A stretch of DNA of 64,000 nt, from positions 1,116,001 to 1,180,000 of the forward strand of contig JAJFPB010000003.1 of NCBI GenBank assembly GCA_020881915.1. Direction: 5' to 3'. The notes under the pieces are model-generated. The model was not told the origin of the DNA, did not search any database, and saw nothing but the letters and a program-made list of their open reading frames with translations. Shown in pieces: positions 11,356-22,642 of this stretch; position 1 is the stretch's first letter, and each line of letters starts with the position of its first letter. The position numbers were made by a program, and so were the translations under genes. The stretch is from Paramyrothecium sp. XJ0827. Lineage: Eukaryota; Ascomycota; Sordariomycetes; Hypocreales; Stachybotryaceae.

Positions 11356-12165
11356 CTATGGGTGCAATGGCGAAGTGATCAGAGGCTTGATTTGACACCC
11401 TAAAGATGACACTGTTATGCCCATGCCACTAATGACGGTATAGGTCAGCACTTTGCCTCTCTCCTCATCAAACCCGCCGCCCGTGGATACACACGATACA
11501 TGATCTGCCATAGCTGGGGGTGCCATAAACTGTGTATACTCAAAAAGGGCGTATCTTGTGATGATAACACTAGTGGCTGCATTGAAGACGTCGTGAACGT
11601 TGACAATGCTGTTTGTACGCGCTAACACATCCAGCCTTGATATCATCCTGTTTAGATATATTTTTTCCTCCATGATATGCTCGAATTGATGAATGCTTGC
11701 TGTATAAACATAGCAATTCGAGGCCTGACGGCGTTATCGATGGAGCTCGTGGTGGGTGGTAAATATGGCCGAGTAAGGGGCTGCTGTCATCAGCCCTCGG
11801 TTGATTTGGAGATGGAGGAGGAAAAGAGAAGAAGGAAGAAGGAAAAAAAGATATGAGTGTAGCTAATTTCCATCTCTGAGTGCATACACAGAAGGCTTAT
11901 CAGACTTTCTTCTGCTCATCGGCTACCCCATGTCCAGGAGCTCTAGATTAGCAAAGTGCAATTCGTGAGGATTGACTCTGACAATGGATCCGTATTCTCG
12001 ATGGGTTTTGGCAATGCGTAAGAAGTGCTTGCCTCCTTGCCATACTTCATAGTCTCCCTCATACAAATAGGTAAGAGCTTACGGTGCACGTTTTAGTCCA
12101 TCAATACTACAACGAAGGGTCAAGTCTCCTACGGGCCAACTTTGGTCCAACCATCCAGGACAGAA
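11356..12165 (-). pseudogene. Cytochrome P450 pseudogene (N-terminal half only)
   Basis: Read on the minus strand from high to low coordinates, three pieces follow the order of a fungal microsomal P450. Near 12120-12130 is GPKLA, after the usual proline-rich hinge. At about 12070-11940 is LTYLYEG..EVWQGGKHF, then REYGSIVRVNPHELHFAN, the highly typical 'YGPIVRVNPHELH' region. At about 11765-11530 is HELHR(stop)RRQAS, TASIHQFEHIMEEK, then SRLDVLA and NVHDVFNAATSVIITRYAL, matching the C- to D-helix region. A TAA at 11734-11736 interrupts the conserved HxLHRxRR motif. Frames do not join cleanly between pieces. No I-helix, ExxR or haem-binding Cys region was found. Hence a relic, not a working enzyme. 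C-to-T mutation such as RIP could explain the stop, but this is inference. Confidence 0.78.
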
Positions 12166-12997
12166 GGGGGAAATCCACTCTTGACGAGGATGAGCTTGGT
12201 ACGGTTCAAAAGTCCCTCAATGTCAACGACCTCGGTACACGCCAATGCATGCCAAGCAAGTAATGAGCAACAAAATACTTATGGTGATGCGGAAGCATCG
12301 TATTTGACTTTTTTTGCTTGTTCTGACGTGTACTCCCACACCTGGGATGTCTCGGACAGACGTGACATGGACTCACATCGTTGGCCCTTTCAGGCAGCTG
12401 CATGTAAATCACGCAACCGCATCCGTGTGGTCGATGGTTATTGATGCAACGCAAGATCATGCATGACTACATGCACAACCCTTGTTATCAGAGAATTTCA
12501 GCTCCAGCGAACGACTACATAATATCAGACTGGGTTCCCCCCACCATAGTAACAACCGAAACCTGCACTGTTGGACTGCAGCATTCAGCCGTAAATTGCT
12601 TTTTCTTCTTTTTCTTGTTATATTCCCTAATAAGCATTTTAATCTACATAGTTACGCCTTCGATAAAATGAAGCAAATGTCAGCATTCATAGTATTTTGT
12701 TGAAAACAGGTGTGATGTGCGATGTGCGATGTCATCACAGATTTGACCGGTCTGCTATTCAAGACATGTTATTTGATCATATAGACCGAGGTGGGCTGAT
12801 CAACACCAGCCCGGCTGCGGACCTTGTTCTGCTGAATGATTGATATGGTTGCATTCACAGCTGCGCGGGAGTTCGATCAGTTTCCCAGAGCCAATTGCCG
12901 GGTTTCAACCACACGCCTTTGATACGGAAACATAGGCGGTAAAGTCTTGCTAGTGGTTCTTGCCTCGGATCGTTTGTGGCTATCTTTCAAATGCTAC
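12166..12997. other. Intergenic region, promoter of reductase-like gene
   Basis: No supported gene. It contains a short tandem of gatgtgc-type units at about 12714-12735. The frames 12142-12444 (plus) and 12206-12460 (minus) are mutual shadows without domains. Confidence 0.5.
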
Positions 12998-13004
12998 TAT
13001 AAAG
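12998..13004 (+). promoter_or_regulatory. TATA box of reductase-like gene
   Basis: TATAAAG lies 68 bp upstream of the ATG at 13072, a usual fungal core-promoter position. It suggests the gene's promoter is still intact. Confidence 0.5.
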
Positions 13005-13071
13005 ACGGAGATGCTCGCTCTCATATTTCATGCTTCAACATCCTCAATTTCTGATGACAAAGCCTTGATAA

Positions 13072-14058
13072 ATGGAGGACCATTCATTCGCCCTTGCAAT
13101 GTCGTCAAGTAGTTACGACACCATCATCCGTTTCTACGATGGCCAATACGTGTTTGTGACCGGCGCCACGGGCATGTTTGGCACAGCCTATATTAGCCGG
13201 CTCATACAGTCAACTACCGTCTCCCGCGTCTATGCCCTCGCGAGAGGTGGTGAAGAGTACGTTACAGCATTCCTTGCACATTGGGCATTTTCTAAGAATG
13301 AAACCAGACGCCTGTGGGACATGTGGAAATCTAATTTGCCCGCATCGGTCGCTCAAGACCTGCGTGACTCTGACAAAATCGTTGTCTTTGACGGAGACAT
13401 TACGGTTCCGAATTGTGGGCTGAGAAGCGAGGATCTTGCAACCGTGCGTGATAAAGCGACTATTTTTGTACACGCTGCTTCAACAATCAATCTCACTTGG
13501 TCGTTGTCAAAAGTAGCGCCATCAATCGTCCACGGCTCCTTGATTGGCGCAAACCTAGCCTTGACCTGTCCAAAGCTAGTCAAGTTCGTATATATATCTA
13601 CAGTCTATTCGAGCACATTCTTGCAAAAAGATGCCAATGGATCTCTCGTTGGCGCAGATGCAGTCGTGTCTGAAGACATACACCAGATTCCAAACACTTC
13701 ATGCTCCTTGGATGAGCTTCTGAGGCAGCTGGAGACTTCTGGCACAACAATTGAGTGCAAGAAGGTTCAATTCTACAATTCGTATAGTTATGCCAAAATT
13801 TTGACGGAGCGGTTGCTTCTAAGGAAGTTTGAGCAGAACCTCAAGACAGACAAACTCCTCATTTTCCGTCCCTGCTCCATTGGACCTGCTCAACAACATC
13901 CGTTTCCATTCTTCGAGATTCCTGGCTCTTGTCCCGTTACAACATTTTACGCCGCGGCCCTCACCATGCCTCCTGTTAAATTGGGCTTCTCCTCATTCCT
14001 GAACGATCCAACCAAGTCCACTTACGTGGAGATACCCATCGATTCCAGAAACGCATAA
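13072..14058 (+). CDS. Fatty-acyl-CoA-reductase-like protein, short C-terminus
   Basis: A 328-residue single-exon protein with the NAD-binding 'male sterility' domain of fatty acyl-CoA reductases, an extended-SDR fold. It shows the dinucleotide motif FVTGATGMFGTAY (about 28-40), the HAASTINL block, YISTVYSS, and the catalytic Y-x-x-x-K as YSYAK in NSYSYAKILTERLLL. Family members reduce acyl-CoA to fatty alcohol with NADPH and usually exceed 450 residues, because a sterile/FAR_C domain follows. Here the frame stops soon after TYVEIPID, where family members normally continue, and I could not find the missing part downstream. It is therefore either a short paralogue or a truncated gene. It sits between a P450 pseudogene and a LysM gene, in sequence with signs of decay. 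Confidence 0.68.
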   Translation: MEDHSFALAMSSSSYDTIIRFYDGQYVFVTGATGMFGTAYISRLIQSTTVSRVYALARGGEEYVTAFLAHWAFSKNETRRLWDMWKSNLPASVAQDLRDSDKIVVFDGDITVPNCGLRSEDLATVRDKATIFVHAASTINLTWSLSKVAPSIVHGSLIGANLALTCPKLVKFVYISTVYSSTFLQKDANGSLVGADAVVSEDIHQIPNTSCSLDELLRQLETSGTTIECKKVQFYNSYSYAKILTERLLLRKFEQNLKTDKLLIFRPCSIGPAQQHPFPFFEIPGSCPVTTFYAAALTMPPVKLGFSSFLNDPTKSTYVEIPIDSRNA

Positions 14059-15615
14059 ATTACGGTCCTAAACCAGCGAAGTATCATGTCAATGCTTGAG
14101 GAGCCAGACGAAGCCGAGCTTATGGTCCGAACGCCAGTGCTTCGATCACAAGAATTTTCATAATACTGCCAGCGAAAGACAAAGGGAGAGACAAAGGTGC
14201 ATTGAACGCTCCTCATAACAGGGTAACCACTTATCCCACTTCTATCAAAACACTTTCACCAACCCCAACTTCTTGTCGTTCTCATGGAGTGATGAAAATT
14301 TCTGGCTTAATCATACTGACTTATATAAAGCTAAAAGTCTATGCTCAAGTCCGTCGGCCTAACTCGATAGCAACTGTCAGTCTCCAGCTAAATATTAAAG
14401 TTAGATGAAACGGCTTCTGGCGCCACCTGGTATTATGGGCCACGAAGTCGCCCGTCATGGGACCAAATGAAGGCTCAAGAGTGATTGGTGCAAGTTCTCG
14501 GTCTCGTTCTTTCCGTCGGAACATTCTGCAGCTGTGCTGGCTCCCATCCGCACGGTTCATTCTACTAAGTAGGTCGAGACGAGGTATAAAGGTCTAAGTT
14601 TGACTCTGTTCACATACAGACAACTCAGCCCGACGACATAAAACCTCAGATCTCCACCTTCATTGGTAGACTCATCCCAATTTCATCATAATTCTCACAA
14701 AAATCCTTGCGCGCGTGATTGTCTCAAACAAGTCCACTACAATGGCAGCCGGAGGTTCGCGAGCCGAGGCGAGTGCGAGACTACTCCTACTCGCCGTCAG
14801 CGCAGATGGCATGCACTACTGGGCCTGCTAGTCTTCTCATAAAGCAGCGCCCCCCTGCGAAAGTTCAAGGTCTGTGCCGCACGACTGCAGAACCCCGTTC
14901 CCAGCCATGAGCACTATTTTACTTTAAGATTGAGGCCTTTCTATCCAAGGAACTATTTATTCTGTGCCTCACGAGGACAGAACCTTGGCCTTCTCAGCCT
15001 ATCTCAACTCTTCTCTTAAGGACAGATAACCCTGTTATGTTTAGGGTCAAGACAAGGGCATTTACGCTCACAGTAGCGCCTGTGAGCAATTTTTGACCAG
15101 CGGCACAGCACTTGCCCTTGACAAAAAATTTAAATTTCGTGAGATTTTACCAGTTCGGCCACCCTTGACAGGCTAGGACCATAGCCTGCGCCTCGCGACT
15201 GCAGAAATTTGGCCCTATCAGTGGTGGGCAACTGGTCTCCCAAAGGACGATGGGCCTTGCCAGGTAGAAGGCCAGGGCAAGTACTTTTGTGCCTGCGGTC
15301 AATGCTAGCGATTATATCGGCAGCACAGACTTGATCCTTCGTCAAAAGTTCATGTGATTCGTGCAATCCCAACTCGAAGCGAGCCAGCGATTGGTCAATA
15401 CTCGAAAGAAGATATTGAAGCATAGGCATTATACCGTATGAATTGCCAATGACAAGCTTCCAGGTGCCCCACGGAGCTTCTAACTAGCATCGCATCGATG
15501 CATGAGTTTACACTGGACACAGGGTTAAACAACCGAGCATTTTTTCCACTAGCCGACCGTTCAGAGTAGGAAAACTCGAAGTACAAGCAGTTGGATAGCC
15601 TCCGGTATTATCAGG
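14059..15615. other. Gene-free stretch with orphan promoter-like element
   Basis: No intact gene. At 14585-14591 is an AGGTATAAAGG element matching the core of the LysM promoter (15613-15623). An ATG at 14742 opens only a 29-codon frame, whose middle (SARLLLLAVSADG) resembles a signal peptide. Two ~40-bp segments are similar to each other: 14870-14907 (gtctgtgccgcacga..) and 14957-15000 (ttctgtgcctcacga..). This looks like a decayed secreted-protein gene, but I cannot name it. About 14490-14580 also resembles 17225-17330. Confidence 0.4.
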
Positions 15616-15622
15616 TATAAAG
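15616..15622 (+). promoter_or_regulatory. TATA box of LysM gene
   Basis: TATAAAG, 99 bp upstream of the ATG at 15715, within AGGTATAAAGG. Confidence 0.55.
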
Positions 15623-15714
15623 GCCTCGGGCTGCACATCCAAATATCGCACATAGACTTGAGATTCTAAACATTATCCCAACGACATCCCTGACCATTGC
15701 CACAACCTTCAAAG

Positions 15715-16779
15715 ATGGCACGCTTCATAGCCTTTGCTGGCTCGATCTTTTTAGCTTGCCTCCTCTTCCAGCCTGTTCTAGGCGATGCTATTAGTAGTCG
15801 ACAATTAGCCCCTCGCTTTCCCATCGCCCCGGGTACCACTACAGACTGTAAGTCCTGGTGGGATAGAGATGATAATATCACTGGATGCAGCGAAGTGGCG
15901 GATCGTTTTTCGATTACTGCGAAGGACTTCTTTGAATGGGTAGGTGTCTAGTTTCTCATCAGGATAATCTAGTCGGTACTGATAGTTGTCTTCCAGAACC
16001 CATCTCTAAAAAGTTCTTGTAACAACGCAGAGTGGGACTTGTCCTACTGTGTCGAAGGCTTTACCGCGCCTGCTTCCATAATCGAAAAACGGGCTACCAG
16101 CACGACCTCAACACGATCAGCTACCACGACGACCTGGAGCAATGGCATTCCCACCCTCCAACCCGTCGTCGACGGCGTCGTTTACAACTGTAATAAGTTC
16201 ATCCAAGTCAAGAGCACTGACACCTGCTGGACTCTTGCGGCAAGGCATTATATCACTGTCAACGACGTTTCCAATTGGAATAACAGGACTGGCAAGACCT
16301 GCGGTCCTCTCATGACACCGGGTTCTTATGCCTGCGTCTCTGTTGACAGGGGCATGAAGCCTCCCAATCCCTTGCCGGGCGTCGTTAAGAACTGCACAGA
16401 GTTTCACCTGCTCAAGAAGGACGTCAACAGCTGCTCAGCGGTTGCATATCAACATCAAATCCCCGTCAAAGAGTTCGCCGCAATGAACTCCTTGACTGAT
16501 GCGACCTGCAATAACCTAGAGATCGGTGCTTATGCCTGCATCTCCACCAACCCCCTCGCTAAGAAACCCTATGGAGTACAGCCTGGCGTCGTTGACAATT
16601 GTGACAAGTTTTACCAAGTGGAAAGTGGCGATACCTGTGCGACTATTGCAGACAGGTTCCGCATTAATGCCGTCGAGGTTGCTGCATGGAACTCGTTGAC
16701 CTTGAATGGCAATACCTGCGGTGGCCTACAGCTGGGCGCTTATGCCTGCGTCTCCATTGTCGGACATCCGGATTGCTAA
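15715..16779 (+). CDS. Secreted protein with four LysM domains
   Basis: Two exons, 15715-15939 and 15997-16779 (57-nt intron, phase 0), encode 335 residues. A signal peptide (MARFIAFAGSIFLACLLF.., cleaved near 23) is followed by a diverged LysM (about 45-93), a Ser/Thr linker (about 107-127), and three clear LysM domains (about 139-188, 208-256, 277-326). Each of these has the CxxF..v...DTC or similar start, the W/MN-x-L middle and the GxYACVS end with paired cysteines. There is no catalytic or membrane domain. LysM proteins bind chitin or related glycans outside the cell. In plant-associated fungi they can hide chitin from host receptors or shield the wall. This architecture fits that role, but other wall functions are possible. 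The upstream in-frame TTG is not a credible start. Confidence 0.88.
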
Positions 16780-18413
16780 ACCTGGGGAACGGATCACCCC
16801 CTTCCGGTCAAGCATGGTGTTATATCGACGGCTCAATTATCCGAGAAACTGGCGAGGAATAGATAGACCAAATTGTATAAGAAATTATGTCGATATGGCA
16901 GAGACTTTGCGATTCAATAAATAGCCAGCAGAGAGACTAGATGGCAGAAGTACTTCTTATACCTAGAGGTTATGTGATCGAGTCATCACTATCATAATGA
17001 TCCGTATTTCCTGTGGTTTTTTTCTTCCTTAGCCCTGCACAGAGCCCTTCTTGCGCAGATTTAATACCGGTACATACATTTCTCGGTCAATCCTTGAGCT
17101 TGAGAATTCAAAGAGTTCCAGTATAAGTCGACTCTGCATGAAACGCGAAGCGTCACGTAAATTTTACCATCTATGAAGCCGTCGACGAAGGTTCTGAGTA
17201 CAGACCACAAGCCAGTCAATGAAAGTGCTCGGCCTCGTCCTTCCCATGGAACAATCTGCAGCCGCAATGACTTCCATCCGCATGTGCCAGGTGGGGAGTT
17301 GTCTCATTAGTCGACGGAGAGCAGCTGCGGCCAACGCTGCAGACGCGTTGCTGGGCATTTCCGAGGACACAGCCATTCGAACGGAACCACACGAACCAAG
17401 CCATTCGAAGGACAATCCGATCTCAAGACCGGGTAAATTCAACTAACCAGAGTGAAGGATTGGTAGCATTTTGAGCACCTCGCATAACGACCTAGAAAGC
17501 TCCGAAGAGACACAGTGACCAAGCAAGAGAAGTGAAACCGCTAAACTATCAATGGCGTCGGAAGGGAAGTCGGGTTCAATTTCGGTTTTGGATATTGCCA
17601 AGAAAAACAGGGATGAGGTAATTGCAGGAGATTTTTCATTTTTTAAAAAGAAAAAGATGGAGAAATTCGAGAGCTGGGCCAGTCTCTGGGATGTTCGGTG
17701 GGCTGTTGAGGCTACAGAGACCGTACCCATGCCAGTGTGCTGATCTAGGCTTCATCCCATGAAGATGAACAGTCTCAATGTCAAAGAAGCAAGAAACTGT
17801 CTTTTCTTCCTCGTGTGGAATGAAATTAGGCCGAATAATTGACAGTCCATTGCAAGCTTATGGCACTGAAGCTTCTTATGCTAGAGAGGCTGATGACCGA
17901 GCGGGCAGATCGCATCGACGCTATTCGATTCGATCGCCCTGATCTACCGGGCCGAGCCACCACGTACGTAGATGGTGGACTGGATCCGCTAACTGAGCCT
18001 AGCAACTGATCGTCTTTCCTTGTTTGAGTTAAAAGATGGCGGATTTTATAGTGAGCGAGCCAGAGGTTACATATCTTGTTATAATATCGATATTGGAAAG
18101 GAATCTACGTGTAGAAGAACCACGCTTGCCTCCTCTTCTGCGTCTTCGCCTACAACATCTTCTGCGACGGTATTCGTGATTCCCCACAAGAACATATCTT
18201 TTAAGGAGATGTTTTCCCGGGCGTAAATTGTCATTAAAAATTAAACAGAAAGAAACTTGTTGAAATCATCCTCTTTGCATTGTCGCTTTCCTTTCACTCA
18301 CACGCCTGGCTCCTGAAGCTGGGCGTCCTACCCTGCAATCAGGCTAAAAGTGACAAGATCCCAGCAATAGTGGCCGAGGTTCATCCAACCCACTTACAGT
18401 TCAGCAATGCGAA
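16780..18413. other. Gene-free stretch
   Basis: No gene I can support. Minus-strand frames 17164-17442 and 17443-17730 are open but have no domain or signal peptide. The first contains a ~100-bp segment (17225-17330) resembling 14490-14580, which suggests a dispersed relic. The rest shows nothing. Confidence 0.4.
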
Positions 18414-19822
18414 ATGTTTAATCTGGATGATTCGAGGACTCGGCCAGCTGGCTCTGCATGTTGTGGTCTTGGGCATTCCATAGCAATTGCAGCTGGTGAC
18501 TTTGCCAGGCACGTGACATTGGGAGAAGTGAACAGTCACGAGAGTGTGATTGCAGGCCCGATTGGAACTTACGCAACTACATCACCAGCATCCTACAGAC
18601 GCATCACGCAGCACGTAATGGATCACGGAAGTGTGGCTATTGCGCCATCACCAGAATATCTTGAGCGCTTGCGATTCCTGGTCCACGATCCAGACACACT
18701 GCGACGTGCCGGCTATGTTATTCAACAGCTTTCGCCTCTCGAGCTTCAACGCAAGCGACGTTGCCGGCGTTGTCATCGAAGTTAGTCACAGTCGCACAGG
18801 AAGATATTGTGTACCACACTAACTTGATCCAGTTTTGAAAGGCAAATCTCAAATCAACGTGGTTGACGTGCAAACAGCGCCGGGGCCAGCTGAGATTCCC
18901 TCTGTGCCACAGCTCATGGAATTATTAGCAAACGCCGACGAAGCCACATCTGCCGAGCCCAAGGCCCCTGATCCCTCCAAACAGCCGTGTCGTTTTCACA
19001 CTGGCATATTTTCCCAGCGCGTATGTTCGCGACTTCACTCTAATGGTTCATCATTAATATAAGTAGATGTGGACATGCTGCAACGGGCACTCGTTTTCCA
19101 AACCTTGCCACGGCGAGGCAAAACATGAACCGCGGCACTACACAGAGGGCGAGCTTGAGAACGAGTGGAAGTACTATACGATTCCTTCGGCCCCTCGTAA
19201 ACCAAAAGCGCCGCTTGCAGTGGCGATCGATTGTGAAATGGGCACCGCGGAGTCCGGCGACACGGAGTTGATTCGAATCTCTGTCATCGACTATTTCTCT
19301 GGATCTGTGCTGCTTGATCGTCTTGTCTACCCGCTAGTTAGAATGTCCCATTTCAACACGGCATGGTCTGGCGTGACAAGACACGCAATGGAAGATGCCA
19401 GACGGAAGAAATCATGCCTGTTCGGCCGTAACAAGGCACGGAAGGCAGTATACGAGCTGATCGGCCCGTCGACTATCATTATTGGGCACGGTGCTAACGC
19501 AGACCTGACCTCGTTGCGACTGATTCACCTGATGGTGATTGACACTCTCATTTTGGAACAACAGAAACGGGCAGAGGAAGAGCTTGCGGCAGAATTTGCG
19601 CGTGCTCAAGTAACTGCTGATGAGACGGATCAGCCAGAAACAGCGGAGAAACCGGCGCAGACAGGAGGTCTGTCGCTCAAGGCCTTGGCCCTGAAGAAGC
19701 TGAACAGGATTATTCAGGTCAAGGGAAAGGGTCACAATAGCACGGAGGATGCCATGGCGGCAAGAGATCTGCTGCATTGGCATATCAACGAGCTCCTGCG
19801 CCCGGTCGAGGAAACGTCCTGA
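18414..19822 (+). CDS. REXO-type RNA exonuclease (DEDDh)
   Basis: Three exons, 18414-18780, 18833-19020 and 19067-19822, encode about 436 residues. The C-terminal half is a DEDDh 3'-5' exoribonuclease domain of the REXO1/3/4 type. It has ExoI AIDCEMGTAESG with catalytic Asp and Glu, ExoII IIGHGANADLTSLR, and ExoIII HNSTEDAMAARDL with catalytic His and Asp. Upstream is the usual fungal zinc-binding part: KRRCRRCHR, then CRFHTGIF..MWTCCNGHSFSKPC, whose Cys/His pairs straddle both introns. The first exon's GPIGTYATTSPASYRR also matches the family. Relatives trim the 3' ends of nuclear RNAs such as rRNA, RNase MRP RNA and snRNA. The start is uncertain: 18414 is the first in-frame ATG, and its initial ~45 residues look unlike family members, so an upstream exon may be missing. 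Confidence 0.82.
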
Positions 19823-20630
19823 GCTTCTAGCTGCAGCTGCCGGGAAGAACTTTAATGGACGCAAATTAGCTAAAGCAAACTCGAAAGAATCGGACGTGGG
19901 CTGACCTCTGGGTCGTGCACGTGGCAGAGCTCGCTCACTACCTTAGTACAGGATACAGTATGCAGCATGCAGCATGCAATTATTCAGACAGACACGATTA
20001 GCTCGCCAGTGCTCGCATCCAATTCATGGAATTCAATCGAAATCGCGCCCCGTTCGTTTCCGTGATGGCAGCTCGCGTGATTTGGCGGTTTCTCGAACCG
20101 AGTCGCGCTAAGCACTAAGCTAGATGGCGGCGCAGACTGCGGAGAGTTTCACTTGCTTCACCCCCGAACGTGGCCAAGAGCTCATGGAAACAAGCTCAAG
20201 GAGCCACGATCTGGCCAAAGACGCTGGAAACGGGCGCCAAGCATGGCCCTAGGGGCGGAAGGCGATCCAACCGGGCCCGCGCTCGCGGGTGGGAGGCATT
20301 GTTTCGAACGCCGATGAAGCACGTTTCACCGCCGGGCTGGACGCTGATTCGCCGCGCACGGCCGTTGCGGCTCCAGAACCGCCTACTTCTGTTTCTCGCT
20401 CCCGGCAGTTAGGGCCCTTGGCGGAGGGCGTTGTGTGCGAGATTGGTTTCGACTCCGCCGCGGAGGCATCGCCATGTGGCCAAAGTATAAAGTCTGCCGA
20501 TCGTCGCCTTGCATTGGAATGGTTCTCTCTTGTTGCGGCAGAGGTTTCTCGGGCATCGTCAATTCCACCTCCACTCTAATTCCCATTCACACTTTCCTTC
20601 TTCGAGCCGGTCTCACCCCATTTCATCAAT
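19823..20630. other. Intergenic region, promoter of FAS1 gene
   Basis: No supported gene. A short tandem of cagcatg units lies at about 19960-19978. The 20170-20580 stretch is GC-rich and its open frames conflict. A TATA-like agtataaag lies at 20484-20492. Confidence 0.5.
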
Positions 20631-21861
20631 ATGCGTTTCACAACTGCTCTCTCTTCCCTCGCCCTGGCGGCGAGCGTCGGCGCCCAGACGCTGACCGAGG
20701 TCCTGACCCAGAATGCGAACGAGCTCAGCAGCCTTGCCAGTAAGCACACCATCGGTCCCGTTGCCTGCGATGCTTGATTCTAACAGACCTCCCAGATCTC
20801 GTCAACATGGTTCCCGGCATCGCCCAGAACCTGGACCGGGCGCAGAACATCACCATCCTGGCACCCAACAACCAGGCCGTGACGACCTTCCTGGCCCAGA
20901 ACCCCAACGCCGCCCGCGACATGAACTTGGTCCAAGGCGTCCTGATGTACCACGTGCTGCGCGGCGTCTGGGACTCCAACTCCTTCATGGACAACATGCC
21001 CATGTTCGTCGAGACGCTGCTGGGCATGCCCTTTTCCAACCTGTCCAGGGGCCAGACGGTCGAGCTCGTCAAGATGAACAACCAGCCCATGATCCTCTCC
21101 GGCTTCAAGCAGCCCAGTAAGGTCGTCATGGCCGACGTCCGCTTCAACGGCGGCGTCATCCACGTCATCGACACCGTCCTGACCGTGCCCGAGACGCCCT
21201 CGTCCACCGCCCTCAACACCGGCCTGACCGCCCTGGCCGGCGCCGTGATGCAGGCCAACCTCATGCAGACGATCGACTCGATGCGCGACGTCACCATCTT
21301 TGCCCCCAACAACGCCGCCTTCGGTGCCGTCGCCTCCGTCGTCCGCAACGCCTCGCCCCAGGACCTGTCCGGCGTCCTGGCCTACCACGTCATCCCCACC
21401 GTGCAGTTCAGCACCGCGCTCGCCATGAGCCCCAACGCCGTGGTGCGGACCCTTGGCGGACAGAACATTGCCATCTCGGTGATCAACGGCCAGGTCTTTG
21501 TCAACTCAGCCAAGGTTGTCCTCGCCGACGTCATCACCTCCAACGGTGTTGTCCACGTCCTCGACAAGTAAGTTGACTGAGGCTTCAATTTGCCAAACCA
21601 GCCTGCTAACCTATTCACAGTGTTCTCAACCCTGCCAACCCCTCCGTCACCCCCAACCCAAGCGCCACCACGGGCACGCCCGCCTTCAACAACGCGCAGG
21701 GCTCCAACGACATCCCCTTCACTTCGGGCGTCCAGCCCACCGCGACCCGCATCCCCGCCGGTGCCCGCCCCGAGACCCTCACCGGCTCTGGGTCGTTCAA
21801 CCCTCTGCCCGTCGCCTTGATGCTCGGCGGCGTCGGCCTGGGCATGTTCATCTACTTCTAA
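20631..21861 (+). CDS. Fasciclin (FAS1) cell-surface protein, probably GPI-anchored
   Basis: Three exons, 20631-20739, 20787-21567 and 21621-21861, encode 376 residues. A signal peptide (MRFTTALSSLALAASVGAQ) precedes two FAS1 domains, about residues 37-165 and 166-312. Each shows the H1-type ITILAPNN or VTIFAPNN box, a YHVL/YHVI motif, and the H2-type block ending in GVIHVIDTVL or GVVHVLDNVL. A Ser/Thr/Pro tail (NPSATTGTPAF..) then leads to a C-terminal hydrophobic stretch (LPVALMLGGVGLGMFIYF) after a small-residue site (GSGS), the layout of a GPI signal. FAS1 proteins act in adhesion or at the wall surface. The gene is much more GC-rich at third positions than its flanks, as in well expressed genes. 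Confidence 0.9.
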
Positions 21862-22642
21862 ACAAAAGCCGTAGCAAGGAACACTTAATCAGATGAAGAA
21901 GAAAAGGTCCGCGAGGAAGACGAAGAAGGAGCAGGAGGAGGAAGATGGTTGTGCTGTGCGCACCGAGGAAATGATACGTCAAATGACGGCCGGATTTAAT
22001 CACGAGATACTCTCCTTAGCAACATGATTCCCAATTGAGTTATAAGATGCCGATCTCTCTTCGCTTCCTTATTTGTTGTGTATTTGTATGTTTCCAACTC
22101 CCTCGTCTATATGACAAAGGCCGAGGCTTGCAGTCTACGTATTTCTTTGCCAGTCTTTTGACCACTTTGTAAGAGCCTTTTGACACGAGAGTTGCATCTT
22201 CCTTGAATTTCCGCCCGTGAGCCGTCTACACTGTGGTGTCGGCTGGTCAGATCGGCACTGGTTAGTGTCCTCACATGATCTCCATCTGCAGTGTCACTTA
22301 CACGACCACTGTCAGAGTCGCATCCAAAAACAGCCAGAATGGCCGCCTACTGCTTACCATATACCAGCCGCATGACGCAAAATGGTAGTCCATGTTTTGT
22401 CTCGGGTCCAATATCGAGCTCGGCATTACAGATTTGCGTAGCCTCTGCGGCTTTAGACAAGCGAACTTGCGAATGGCACAGTGGCCAAGTGCTCTTCCCG
22501 TGTAACCGCAAGTTACATCATGGAAAGCGGCATCAATAAGAGAGATTCGATGGAGACTTGGCCTCCCTGAGGACTTCTCTATCCCTGCAGTGGCCAGAGT
22601 TTGCCGTGAGTATTGATAGTTCAGACGTGCCGACAGCTCACC
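21862..22642. other. Intergenic region
   Basis: It includes the likely 3' UTR of the FAS1 gene (purine-rich at 21890-21950) and the promoter of the next gene. The minus frame 22298-23134 overlaps the next gene's coding strand and is its shadow. Confidence 0.5.
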
